Position numbers and translations under genes: made by a program. The notes beneath the pieces are model-generated. The model saw nothing but the letters and a program-made list of their open reading frames with translations. It ran no database searches and was not told where the DNA came from. Of a stretch of DNA of 12,590 nt, positions 1 to 7,972 are shown piece after piece (within the stretch, counting starts at the first letter, position 1; each line of letters starts with the position of its first letter). Source of the stretch: Pseudomonadota bacterium (GTDB lineage Bacteria > Pseudomonadota > Alphaproteobacteria > Sphingomonadales > SMXR01). Location: assembly GCA_022571175.1 (NCBI GenBank), contig JACZYI010000034.1:1-12590 (forward strand), written 5' to 3'.

Positions 1-1
1 T

Positions 2-31
2 CTGGCACGGCTTCGGGATCAGACCGGTTAA
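2..31 (+). CDS. possible 3' end of an upstream gene (partial)
   Basis: The first bases contain a reading frame that enters from the left edge and stops at TAA 29-31, giving the tail LARLRDQTG. In many alphaproteobacteria gltX (glutamyl-tRNA synthetase) lies just upstream of gltA, and a short Leu/Ala/Arg-rich tail would be compatible with a GltX C-terminus. This is inference only. Nine residues cannot identify a protein, and another frame (stop at 49-51) is also open to the edge. Confidence 0.15.
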   Translation: MARLRDQTG

Positions 32-68
32 CAGCAAAAGAAATTTTTTGAACGAGAGCTCAGGAATT

Positions 69-75
69 AGGGAAG
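69..75 (+). promoter_or_regulatory. ribosome binding site deciding the gltA start
   Basis: AGGGAAG lies 5 bases before GTG 81-83. The longer in-frame TTG start at 48 has only an A-rich stretch before it and would add 11 residues that do not look like citrate synthase. The site therefore favours the GTG start. Confidence 0.55.
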
Positions 76-80
76 TTATA

Positions 81-1370
81 GTGGTCAAAAAGACAGTTGA
101 AATAAAAGGCAGCGGCGTCGATGTCAGTTATGAACTTCGCTCCGGAACCATGGGACCGGATGTGCTGGATGTATCTAAACTTTACAGCGACACCGACATT
201 TTCACTTTCGATCCGGGCTTTACCTCCACCGCGTCCTGCGAATCCAAGATTACCTTTATCGATGGTGAAAAGGGCATATTGCTGTACCGGGGCTACCCGA
301 TTGAGCAGCTTGCAGAGCACAGCAGCTTCATGGAAGTGTGCTATTTGCTGCTCTATGGCGAGCTGCCCACAGAGGCAGAGCACAAGAAATTCACCCGGGA
401 CATCACCTATCACACCATGGTCCATGAGCAATTGAACCATTTTTACAGCGGTTTCAGGCGCGATGCCCATCCCATGGCTATTATGGTGGGCGTGGTGGGC
501 GCTCTGGCAGCCTTTTATCATGACAGCACGGATATTTCTGATCCGCACCAAAGAATGGTTGCCAGTTATCGCCTGATTGCCAAAATGCCCACGCTGGCCG
601 CCATGGCTTATAAATATTCAACCGGCCAGCCGTTCATCTATCCGCGAAATGAACTGAGCTATGCCGGGAATTTCCTCTCCATGACCTTTGGTGTTCCCTC
701 GGAACCCTATATTGTGAACCCGATCTTGGAAAAGGCGATGGATTTGATTTTCACCCTGCATGCAGACCATGAGCAAAATGCTTCAACCTCGACCGTGCGC
801 CTGGCCGGGTCTTCGGGTGCCAATCCTTTTGCCTGTATTGCCGCCGGCATTGCCTGCCTGTGGGGGCCTGCCCATGGCGGTGCCAATGAGGCCTGTCTGA
901 AAATGCTGGCCGAGATTGGTGATAAAGATCATATCCCGCAGTTTATTGATCGCGCCAAGGACAAGGATGATCCCTTCCGCCTGATGGGTTTTGGCCACAG
1001 GGTCTATAAAAACTTTGACCCGCGTGCCCGCATCATGCGGGAGACCGCACATCAAGTGCTCAAGGAAATGGATATTGACGACCCGTTGCTGGAGGTGGCC
1101 ATGGCGCTTGAAAAAATTGCGCTTGAAGATGAGTATTTTATTGAAAAACGCCTCTATCCAAATGTGGATTTTTATTCAGGTATCATTCTGAAGGCCATGG
1201 GCTTCCCCACCGATATGTTCACGGTTTTGTTTGCGCTGGCCCGCACCTCCGGCTGGATCAGCCAGTGGAATGAAATGATCTCTGATCCGGTGCAAAAAAT
1301 CGGACGGCCCCGCCAGCTCTATACCGGATCCCCGCAGCGCGATTATGTGGCCATCGCTAAAAGGGGTTGA
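81..1370 (+). CDS. gltA: type II citrate synthase
   Basis: Condenses acetyl-CoA with oxaloacetate to citrate, the entry step of the TCA cycle, in the cytoplasm. With the GTG start at 81 the protein has 429 residues, close to the 427 of E. coli GltA. The long N-terminal beta-rich part is typical of the hexameric type II enzymes of Gram-negative bacteria. The catalytic residues are all present: His265 in PAHGGANEA, His306 in GFGHRVYKN and Asp363 in VDFYSG, each one position from the E. coli numbering. Allosteric control by NADH is known for this family but is not shown by the sequence. The gene is convergent with fabZ, with only 10 bases between the stops. In relatives its convergent neighbour is usually lpxB, which is absent here. 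The start could also be TTG 48, but the ribosome binding site argues for GTG. Confidence 0.97.
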   Translation: MVKKTVEIKGSGVDVSYELRSGTMGPDVLDVSKLYSDTDIFTFDPGFTSTASCESKITFIDGEKGILLYRGYPIEQLAEHSSFMEVCYLLLYGELPTEAEHKKFTRDITYHTMVHEQLNHFYSGFRRDAHPMAIMVGVVGALAAFYHDSTDISDPHQRMVASYRLIAKMPTLAAMAYKYSTGQPFIYPRNELSYAGNFLSMTFGVPSEPYIVNPILEKAMDLIFTLHADHEQNASTSTVRLAGSSGANPFACIAAGIACLWGPAHGGANEACLKMLAEIGDKDHIPQFIDRAKDKDDPFRLMGFGHRVYKNFDPRARIMRETAHQVLKEMDIDDPLLEVAMALEKIALEDEYFIEKRLYPNVDFYSGIILKAMGFPTDMFTVLFALARTSGWISQWNEMISDPVQKIGRPRQLYTGSPQRDYVAIAKRG

Positions 1371-1380
1371 GCCTGCCTCA

Positions 1381-1866
1381 CTACCGTACTCCGCTTACTG
1401 AACGATCAGCCATCATTGCCGAAAAGCCGGCTTCCGCTACCAACTCACCATCCACCAAGGCCTCGCCGGTAAAACGCCAGACCGGACCGCGGCGTTGAAC
1501 GGTCGTTATGTTCATGACCAGGGTTGCACCCGGATGAACCATTTTGCGGAATTTGGCCTCTTTGATGGTCATGAAATAGACCAGTTTTTCGCCCGGGTCG
1601 GATTCGAGCAGATGCAAAGCCATGACCCCCGCGGTCTGCGCCATGGCTTCAATGATAAGCACGCCGGGCATCACCGGAGTGCCTGGAAAATGTCCTTCAA
1701 AAACGGGAGCATCATCCGGTAAAAACTTGGTGCCAACCGCCCGCAGGCCCGGTTCAAGAATCACCACTTCTTCCACCAGAAGAATGGGTTCCCTGTGAGG
1801 AATAAGCGCCCTGATGGCTTTTGTATCAAGGCGCTCACCTTCACCGCTGGCGGTAAAATTCGACAT
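1381..1866 (-). CDS. fabZ: 3-hydroxyacyl-[acyl-carrier-protein] dehydratase FabZ
   Basis: Dehydrates (3R)-hydroxyacyl-ACP to trans-2-enoyl-ACP in type II fatty-acid elongation, in the cytoplasm. The 161-residue protein is a single hot-dog domain of usual length. It carries the family start motif IPHREPILLV at about residues 22-31. The active-site helix contains His59 in EGHFPGTPVMPG and Glu73 in LIIEAMAQ. An in-frame stop lies four codons before the ATG, so the start is upper-bounded; no strong ribosome binding site is visible. FabZ is normally embedded between lpxD and lpxA, which share its hydroxyacyl-ACP pool. Here both are missing: the 45 bases upstream lead straight to skp, and the 10 bases downstream lead to the end of gltA. 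FabA is unlikely given the length and the motif. Confidence 0.96.
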   Translation of the reverse strand: MSNFTASGEGERLDTKAIRALIPHREPILLVEEVVILEPGLRAVGTKFLPDDAPVFEGHFPGTPVMPGVLIIEAMAQTAGVMALHLLESDPGEKLVYFMTIKEAKFRKMVHPGATLVMNITTVQRRGPVWRFTGEALVDGELVAEAGFSAMMADRSVSGVR

Positions 1867-1911
1867 GGCCGTACTTTAACAGAGGACAGAGGCCCCTTGG
1901 GACTTCTCCCT

Positions 1912-2487
1912 CTATCTTCCTGAGTTGTTTGGCAACGTCACTTCAAACTGGGACAATGCACGATCGAGTAATTCGATCACTTCTGTGGTCACATCCAACC
2001 CGCCTGTTGAGTGATAAATTATCGCCCGGTCCAGCACGATGGTGGCACCATGAGTGTTCATGACTTCAAGTATAATGGTGCGAAGTGTGCGCTGGATTTC
2101 CAGACTGGCTTGCTGGGCTGCTCGCTGGTGCTGCAAATTACGTTGTTGCAGTTCGTCACGCGCTTCCTGCTGTTTCTGATTAAACCCGCGAAGACGCTCC
2201 TGAAAGGCATCAGGGGCAATGATATTGCGCTGACGTCGCAATTCCTCTTCGTCTGATTTCAGCTGTGTATCCAGATCACCGGCACGTGCTTCCACCGAAA
2301 CCCGATTGGATTCCAGCTGCGCGGCCACGTCCTGGCCCACCAGTGACTCGGTAGTGACGCGGTTAAAGTCGACGATAACAATCCTCGCTCCCTCAACCAT
2401 TTGAGCGTTAGCTACAATTGGCGAGAAACCAAGGAACGTAAGAGCCAAAGCGGCTCCCAGTATAGTTTTGGTCATAAAATGCTTCAT
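1912..2487 (-). CDS. skp: periplasmic OmpH/Skp-family outer-membrane protein chaperone
   Basis: A Skp-like holdase that binds unfolded outer-membrane proteins in the periplasm and delivers them to the BAM complex. The N-terminus is a Sec signal peptide: Lys at positions 2 and 7, a hydrophobic core at about 9-25, and VANA before Gln29 as the likely cleavage site. The mature part has a short beta segment (RIVIVDFNRV). It is followed by a long Gln/Glu/Arg/Leu-rich helical stretch (about residues 70-145) expected to form the coiled-coil arms, and a closing beta segment near IVLDRAIIYHS. At 191 residues it is longer than E. coli Skp (about 161) but normal for alphaproteobacterial members. Its ATG directly follows the bamA TAA, with GAGG 6 bases upstream inside the bamA end, so translation is probably coupled. 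Identity to the family rests on architecture and context rather than on catalytic residues. Confidence 0.88.
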   Translation of the reverse strand: MKHFMTKTILGAALALTFLGFSPIVANAQMVEGARIVIVDFNRVTTESLVGQDVAAQLESNRVSVEARAGDLDTQLKSDEEELRRQRNIIAPDAFQERLRGFNQKQQEARDELQQRNLQHQRAAQQASLEIQRTLRTIILEVMNTHGATIVLDRAIIYHSTGGLDVTTEVIELLDRALSQFEVTLPNNSGR

Positions 2488-4824
2488 TTAGAACCTCGTT
2501 CCAATGTTAAATTGTAAAAATTCGGTCTCGTCAAATGGTTGTTTCCGGATGACCTTTGCAAGGTCAATACGGAAGGGACCAAACGGAGAGTCCCAGATTA
2601 TCCCTATGCCCGCTGAGACGCGGGGCCCACCGTTGCTGAATATTGTGCTGTTATCTATCGGATTACCGTTATTGTCAAATTGAATAAGATCAAGTTTTGC
2701 AAGAGCGCCCACATCAACGAAGGCCGTAATCTGCACTCCAAGCTCACTGGCAGCAGCCCCCAGCGGCACGGCAACACCCACAGAGGCCACATAATACAGA
2801 TTTCCGCCAAGCTTGTCGCCGGTTCTGGTATCGACCGGACCCAGGCCAGCGGTCCTGAATCCCCTTATCCTCGGCCCGCCAAGGAAGAAACGGTCATTAA
2901 TGCGCACATTCTGCCCAAAGCCCTCAATGACGCCCGATTCTGCTCCTATGTGAAATATCCATTCGCCAATGATAGGACGATAATAATCATATTGCAGGCT
3001 GGTGCGGATGTAATTGATATTTCCGCCCAAGCCGGCATAATCCTGAGAGAATACCAGCCGGTTGCCTCTGGAGGGCCGCAGGAAATTATTGACCGTATCA
3101 TAAGCCACAGTATAGCCGATTGACGAGGTGGTATTGGACCCGAGAGAAGACAAGATGAAAGGCGAGACCACAAGACCGGCAATGTTCACCACATCCTGTC
3201 TTAAGGTATAGCGCAGACCAATCTGCACATATTCATGAACTGGAAAAGCGGTCCTGACCGACAGGCCGGTACTGGTGGTCGAGAAAGAACTGTTCAGTGA
3301 GTTATTAAACTCGGTGCGGAATAAATCCAGACCAGCTGCCAAAGGACGACCCAGAAAATAGGGTTCGGTAATGCCGAGATCTATCTGTTTGCGCAAACTG
3401 GAAAGGGTTGCAGACAATCTGAGTTCCTGTCCCTTACCCAGCAGGTTTCTTTCCCGGATAGAGAAATCCAGCAGGAAATTTTCCACGCTCGAAAATCCCA
3501 CCCCGAGGGCCAGTTCACCGGTGGCTTGTTCTTCCACAGTCACATCGAGAATGACCCGGCCTTCGACGGTGCCAGGACGCTCTTCGATTGTGACTTCACG
3601 GAAAAAACCCAAGGCACGCAAGCGTGTTTCAGATCGTGTAATTTTCGCAGAGTTAAAAGCATCTCCCTCCGCTAGGCGGAATTCACGGCGTATGACCCGG
3701 TCCAGGGTTCTGATATTCCCTGAAATTTCGATGCGCTCCACATAAGTCCGAGGCGCTTCCATTATACGAAATTCAATGCTCAGTGTTCGATTTTCCACAT
3801 CTCGCGAAATGCTGGGCCGCACATCCAGAAAGGCGTACCCCAGAATGCCAGCAACGCTGGTCATGTTTTCGATACTGCTCTCGATGGCGCTGGCGTCATA
3901 GGTTTCCCCTTCGACAGCGCGTATAAAAATACGGAACAGACCAGCATCCAGTTCGCGAATATCACTGACCACACTAAGCTCGCCAAAGGTATAGACTTCA
4001 CCCTCCTCCAGCACATAGGTGATGAAAAAGTCCTTCTGGTCGGCGGTCAGTTCTGCCACCGCAGAGACTATGCGAAAGTCAGCATATCCTTCTGAGAGGT
4101 AATATTGTCTGAGCAATTCGCGGTCAAAGGCCAGACGGTCGGGGTCGTAGGTGTCATTGCCGGAAAATATTTTCCACCAACGCGCCTCTTTTGTTGCCAT
4201 TTCACCCCGCAGATTTTTATCGGAGAATCTTTTGTTGCCGATAATATTTATGCGACTGACGCGACTTCTGGGGCCTTCGGTAATTTCAAACACCAGATCA
4301 ATGCGATTTTGGCTTCGCTCTATTATTTTGGGCTCAACCACGGCCGCAAAACGCCCAGAGGTCCGATAGGCCTCGATTATTCTTTGCACATCAGCCCTGA
4401 CCCGCGCCCGGGTATAAATCATGCGCGGCTTCAGCAGAACCTCCTCCAGTAGATCTTCCCGATCCAGACGTCGGTTACCCTCAAATACCACACGATTGAT
4501 GATGGGGTTTTCCACCACCCGAACAATCAGGGTGTTGCCATCCCTCTCCATCACAACATCGGCAAACAATCCGGTGGAGAACAGCAATTTAAGACTGCGG
4601 TCAAGAGCAACCGGATCAAAGGGATCGCCAATGCGTACGGTCAGATAAGAGGCCACTGTCACCGGTTCAATTCTCTGATTTCCGATAACAGCAATACGCT
4701 CAATGGTGTCGAGCTCCAGACCCGACACCTGCGCCAGAGCAACCGGTGAGGAAAACACCGCAAAGCCCATCACCAACAATGGCAGGAACAAATTTTTGCA
4801 AATCGACTTCAGCACAATTACCAT
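2488..4824 (-). CDS. bamA: outer membrane protein assembly factor BamA
   Basis: Central subunit of the BAM complex that folds and inserts beta-barrel proteins into the outer membrane. A Sec signal peptide covers about residues 1-32 (hydrophobic LFLPLLVMGFAVF, then ALAQ). Five POTRA-type repeats follow at roughly 40-105, 107-184, 187-275, 277-356 and 359-432; each shows the usual start such as IERIAVIGN, INRVVFEGN or VERIEISGN. The rest is a 16-strand Omp85 barrel. The L6 motif IRGF is at 653-656, and the protein ends in Phe (FNIGTRF), the expected C-terminal signature. The length of 778 is normal. The AAAGGG before this ATG has no spacer, whereas GTG at 4815 (codon 4) lies 9 bases from it, so the true start may be the GTG, giving 775 residues. 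The gene follows rseP after 18 bases and abuts skp. Retention of bamA shows that an outer membrane with beta-barrel proteins exists. Confidence 0.97.
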   Translation of the reverse strand: MVIVLKSICKNLFLPLLVMGFAVFSSPVALAQVSGLELDTIERIAVIGNQRIEPVTVASYLTVRIGDPFDPVALDRSLKLLFSTGLFADVVMERDGNTLIVRVVENPIINRVVFEGNRRLDREDLLEEVLLKPRMIYTRARVRADVQRIIEAYRTSGRFAAVVEPKIIERSQNRIDLVFEITEGPRSRVSRINIIGNKRFSDKNLRGEMATKEARWWKIFSGNDTYDPDRLAFDRELLRQYYLSEGYADFRIVSAVAELTADQKDFFITYVLEEGEVYTFGELSVVSDIRELDAGLFRIFIRAVEGETYDASAIESSIENMTSVAGILGYAFLDVRPSISRDVENRTLSIEFRIMEAPRTYVERIEISGNIRTLDRVIRREFRLAEGDAFNSAKITRSETRLRALGFFREVTIEERPGTVEGRVILDVTVEEQATGELALGVGFSSVENFLLDFSIRERNLLGKGQELRLSATLSSLRKQIDLGITEPYFLGRPLAAGLDLFRTEFNNSLNSSFSTTSTGLSVRTAFPVHEYVQIGLRYTLRQDVVNIAGLVVSPFILSSLGSNTTSSIGYTVAYDTVNNFLRPSRGNRLVFSQDYAGLGGNINYIRTSLQYDYYRPIIGEWIFHIGAESGVIEGFGQNVRINDRFFLGGPRIRGFRTAGLGPVDTRTGDKLGGNLYYVASVGVAVPLGAAASELGVQITAFVDVGALAKLDLIQFDNNGNPIDNSTIFSNGGPRVSAGIGIIWDSPFGPFRIDLAKVIRKQPFDETEFLQFNIGTRF

Positions 4825-4842
4825 CCCTTTAGCACATTATTA

Positions 4843-5967
4843 TTATTCGCCGGAAAAGACCGACAGTGATGTAATATCATTCCACGTCAGCAACAAGAAC
4901 AATCCCAAGACAAGTGCCAGTCCAATCTTGAACCCGACCTCCTGCATGCGCGCGTTAACCGGTCGGCCAATCACGGCTTCAATCCCATAGAACATCAAAT
5001 GTCCGCCGTCCAGCATGGGAATCGGGAACAAATTAACCAGTCCCAGATTTACCGATATCAGCGCCATGAAGGTAATAAAGGAAACAAGCCCAAATGTGGC
5101 AGACTGACCAGAAAATTGTGCAATTTTTATGGGACCGCCAAGCTCATCCATGGTGCGCTGTCCAGAAAATATCTGGCCGATGGTGGTCAGCATCATATCC
5201 ACCAGTTCCACCGTCCGGACTGTGCCCTGCCAAAGCGCCGCGATTGGCCCGAGCTGCCTGATCTCCCCCGGGCCGCTGGAAATGCCAAGGCGCCTGATGT
5301 TATAATTATTTCCGAAACTGTCGGTGACCTCAACCAGCTCGGGCACAGCGGTGAGAAAAACTTCACTGCCATCCCTGATGATCGTAAAGTCCAGTGCCTC
5401 GCCGGTATTGATCTGGATAAAAATCTGTATATCACCGAAGGTTTCAATTTCCTTGCCGTTGATATCAATAATCCTGTCCCCGTCAACAAACCCCGCCACC
5501 TCGGCAGCCGAACCCGCTTGGACTTCAGCAATTAAATTTGGCGTCACCGGCTGGCCATATGCGGTGTAGAGCCCGGCAAAAATAAGAATAGCGAAAATAA
5601 AATTCACCATCGGACCCGCCGCAACCACCGCCACCCGGTGAGCCAGTGGCTTGAGGTGAAACGAGTCCGCACGGTCTTCCGGGCTCATCTCATTTAGGGC
5701 TTCGGTATCGGGCGTGCTGGCGGCAGTCATGTCGCCAAAAAATTTCACATAGCCACCCAGCGGTACCCAGCTGATTTTCCAGCGCGTGCCGGCCTTGTCG
5801 GTCCAGCCAAAAATTTCAGGCCCAAAGCCAATCGAAAAAATACTGACCCGTATCTTGAATATGCGGGCAACAATATAATGGCCCCATTCATGAACAAAAA
5901 CGAGAATGCTCAGCAAAATAATAAAGCTTGTGAGCGAGAATAAAAATCCTGGGGCTTCCAGTTCCAT
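4843..5967 (-). CDS. rseP: RseP-type site-2 intramembrane zinc metalloprotease
   Basis: Cleaves membrane-embedded substrates, classically anti-sigma factors during envelope stress and remnant signal peptides. The zinc motif HEWGH is at residues 26-30 in the first membrane segment. The third metal-ligand motif, LDG, is at 319-321 within NLFPIPMLDGG. A single PDZ-like domain spans about 125-205 (core GFVDGDRIIDINGKEI), on the periplasmic side. A last membrane helix is near 350-362. The length of 374 with one PDZ domain fits alphaproteobacterial members; E. coli RseP is about 450 with two. Start: ATG 5967 with GGAG about 10 bases upstream. It sits between dxr (15 bases) and bamA (18 bases), the standard place for this gene. 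The substrate cannot be read from the sequence, and no sigma factor or anti-sigma gene lies in the window. Confidence 0.95.
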   Translation of the reverse strand: MELEAPGFLFSLTSFIILLSILVFVHEWGHYIVARIFKIRVSIFSIGFGPEIFGWTDKAGTRWKISWVPLGGYVKFFGDMTAASTPDTEALNEMSPEDRADSFHLKPLAHRVAVVAAGPMVNFIFAILIFAGLYTAYGQPVTPNLIAEVQAGSAAEVAGFVDGDRIIDINGKEIETFGDIQIFIQINTGEALDFTIIRDGSEVFLTAVPELVEVTDSFGNNYNIRRLGISSGPGEIRQLGPIAALWQGTVRTVELVDMMLTTIGQIFSGQRTMDELGGPIKIAQFSGQSATFGLVSFITFMALISVNLGLVNLFPIPMLDGGHLMFYGIEAVIGRPVNARMQEVGFKIGLALVLGLFLLLTWNDITSLSVFSGE

Positions 5968-5982
5968 GGCTGTCGATCTCCG

Positions 5983-7152
5983 TTAATGCAGTGTTTTTAT
6001 TTTTTCAGCCGCCCTTTGGCGTGCCTCATCGTCAATCTGGAAAACCTCATCAATCGAGGCCGGTTTTCCAGCCGCCAGTGCTCCGACTGTATCTTCCACT
6101 ACGGCACAAATATCAAGATAGGAAATCTGATTATCCAGAAAGGCGTGAACCGCAACTTCGTTGGCCGCATTCAGTACGGTGGGCGCACTGCCACCAGCAT
6201 GCATGGCCTCGGTGGCAATCCGGATGGCAGGAAACCGCACCAGATCCGGCGCCTCGAAACTCAAGCTGCCCACTTTGGCCAAATCCAGCCGCTCGACCGG
6301 CGTCTCCATCCGCTCAGGCCAGGCAAGAGCATAGGAAATCGGCGTTCGCATATCGGGGCTACCCATCTGGGACAATACCGAACCATCCCAATATTCGACC
6401 ATGGAATGAATTACCGATTGGGCATGGACCAGAATATCAATCTGGTCATGCTTCAGCGGGAAAAGATGAAAGGCTTCAATAAGCTCCAGTCCCTTGTTCA
6501 TCATGGTTGCAGAATCCACAGATATTTTAGCGCCCATATCCCAGTTAGGATGTGCCACCGCCTGTTCGGGCGTTACCATTTTCATCTCTTCAAGCGACAT
6601 GGTGCGAAACGGTCCTCCAGATGCGGTCAGTATGATCCGTCGAATGGTCTCTACGCGGTCAAAATCAAAGACCTGAAAAATGGCGTTATGCTCAGAATCA
6701 ACCGGCAGCAATGTTGCGCCACTCTTTTTAACTTCCTCCATCACAAGCTCACCAGCGCAGACCAAACATTCCTTGTTGGCCAAGGCCAGCACAACGCCAC
6801 GGCGGATGGCAGCAAGTGTCGGTTTCAGGCCAGCCGCACCGACAATGCCGCCCATAACCCAATCCGATGGTCGTTCGGCGGCCTCAACCAGAGCGCCCTC
6901 GCCTGCCGCAGTTTCCACGCCACTGCCCGCAAGGCCATCCTTGAGTTTGGCATATAAATCTTGGTCAGCGATTACGGCTATTTCGGGGCGATGCAGAAGC
7001 GCCTGTTCAACCAGACGGTCCACGTTTTTATGAGCGGTCAGAGCTACCAGTTCATAAGCCCCGCTGATCCGCCCAATCAAATCCAGGGTATTGCAGCCAA
7101 TGGAGCCGGTGGAGCCCAAAACCGTTAATCTTCTTCTGCCGTTATTGGTCAT
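5983..7152 (-). CDS. dxr: 1-deoxy-D-xylulose 5-phosphate reductoisomerase
   Basis: Converts DXP to 2-C-methyl-D-erythritol 4-phosphate with NADPH, the committed step of the MEP isoprenoid pathway, in the cytoplasm. The NADPH-binding loop GSTGSIG is at residues 13-19. The metal ligands Asp152 and Glu154 lie in PVDSEHNAIFQ, and Glu223 in NKGLELIEA. Substrate loops ASGGPF (178-182 region) and HPNWDMG (201-207) are intact. The length of 389 is usual. Its product feeds the C5 units used by UppS three genes upstream, so context and function agree. Start: ATG 7152 with AGGA about 9 bases upstream; 15 bases separate it from the end of cdsA and 15 from rseP. The fosmidomycin-type inhibitor site is the same pocket and shows no obvious change. 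Confidence 0.97.
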   Translation of the reverse strand: MTNNGRRRLTVLGSTGSIGCNTLDLIGRISGAYELVALTAHKNVDRLVEQALLHRPEIAVIADQDLYAKLKDGLAGSGVETAAGEGALVEAAERPSDWVMGGIVGAAGLKPTLAAIRRGVVLALANKECLVCAGELVMEEVKKSGATLLPVDSEHNAIFQVFDFDRVETIRRIILTASGGPFRTMSLEEMKMVTPEQAVAHPNWDMGAKISVDSATMMNKGLELIEAFHLFPLKHDQIDILVHAQSVIHSMVEYWDGSVLSQMGSPDMRTPISYALAWPERMETPVERLDLAKVGSLSFEAPDLVRFPAIRIATEAMHAGGSAPTVLNAANEVAVHAFLDNQISYLDICAVVEDTVGALAAGKPASIDEVFQIDDEARQRAAEKIKTLH

Positions 7153-7167
7153 GAATTCAAATCCTGT

Positions 7168-7971
7168 TCAGGTCACCAACAGATGCCCAACCATAACGGC
7201 TGGTGCCAGAAACAACAGGCCATCAATACGGTCCAGAAGACCACCGTGACCGGGGATGATATTGCCCGTATCCTTGACACCAAAATGGCGTTTTATAGCA
7301 CTTTCTACCGCATCTCCCACCTGCGACCAAATGCCCGCCAGAGAACCAATCATAAAAAATACGAAGGGATTGCCAAAACCACCGATGACGGCACCCAAAA
7401 GACCGGCTACGCCAGCCAGTAAAGTGCCGCCAATAAAGCCGGCCCAGGTTTTATTGGGACTGATGGTAGGAATTAATTTTCGCCCACCAATTATGCGGCC
7501 GGCAAAATATCCGCCCACATCAGCGGCCCACACCACCAGCAGTGTCCATAAGAGCCACATGGCACCATCGGGCAGTGCTCTCAACCAGAGAAATGAAGCA
7601 ATCGGCACAAAAATATATATTATCCCTAGGCCCGACCAGACAATTAGTGCTCTTTGTGCTGAAATACCAGCAATCCACAAGGCACCGCCAATGATGATAG
7701 CAGAGGTAGTCAAAATCAAGAATTCATCGCCCGACCAAGCTGTCAAAGTGATCGCCATGCTGGCCGCCCAAAAGGAAGTCAGCGGAACAACCCAGTTAAT
7801 TTTGACGCCGATCATGCGTATCCATTCATAGGCCATAACCGTGGAGGTCAGGCCGACAAGAATATTAAATGTCTGACCGCCCGTAAAAATGATGGCAATC
7901 ACTACCGGCACAAGAATCAGTGCGGAGATCACACGAACCAGCAATTCCCTGTCCATCCTAAAATCTGTCAC
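7168..7971 (-). CDS. cdsA: phosphatidate cytidylyltransferase (CDP-diacylglycerol synthase)
   Basis: Makes CDP-diacylglycerol from phosphatidate and CTP, the branch point to all bacterial phospholipids, in the inner membrane. The protein is strongly hydrophobic, with about seven or eight membrane segments. It carries the CdsA signature near the C-terminus: SAIKRHFGVKD followed by GHGGLLDRIDG, including the Mg-binding Asp residues. SPNKTWAGF, also typical of the family, lies further upstream. I place the start at GTG 7971, because AGGGGA sits 7 bases before it and it begins one base after the uppS stop; this gives 267 residues. A longer form from ATG 7992 (274 residues, overlapping the uppS end by 20 bases) is possible. 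The tight junction suggests coupled translation with uppS. Assignment is secure; only the start is in doubt. Confidence 0.95.
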   Translation of the reverse strand: MTDFRMDRELLVRVISALILVPVVIAIIFTGGQTFNILVGLTSTVMAYEWIRMIGVKINWVVPLTSFWAASMAITLTAWSGDEFLILTTSAIIIGGALWIAGISAQRALIVWSGLGIIYIFVPIASFLWLRALPDGAMWLLWTLLVVWAADVGGYFAGRIIGGRKLIPTISPNKTWAGFIGGTLLAGVAGLLGAVIGGFGNPFVFFMIGSLAGIWSQVGDAVESAIKRHFGVKDTGNIIPGHGGLLDRIDGLLFLAPAVMVGHLLVT

Positions 7972-7972
7972 T

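Noticed and set aside
48..80. TTG 48 as the gltA start (440 residues)
   Set aside because: There is no good ribosome binding site before it; GTG 81 has AGGGAAG at a proper distance and gives the family length.
5986..6957. A 323-residue open frame on the + strand opposite dxr
   Set aside because: It lies wholly inside dxr, which has all catalytic motifs; it has no ribosome binding site and no recognisable domain, and its His/Arg/Asn-rich makeup is typical of antisense shadows.
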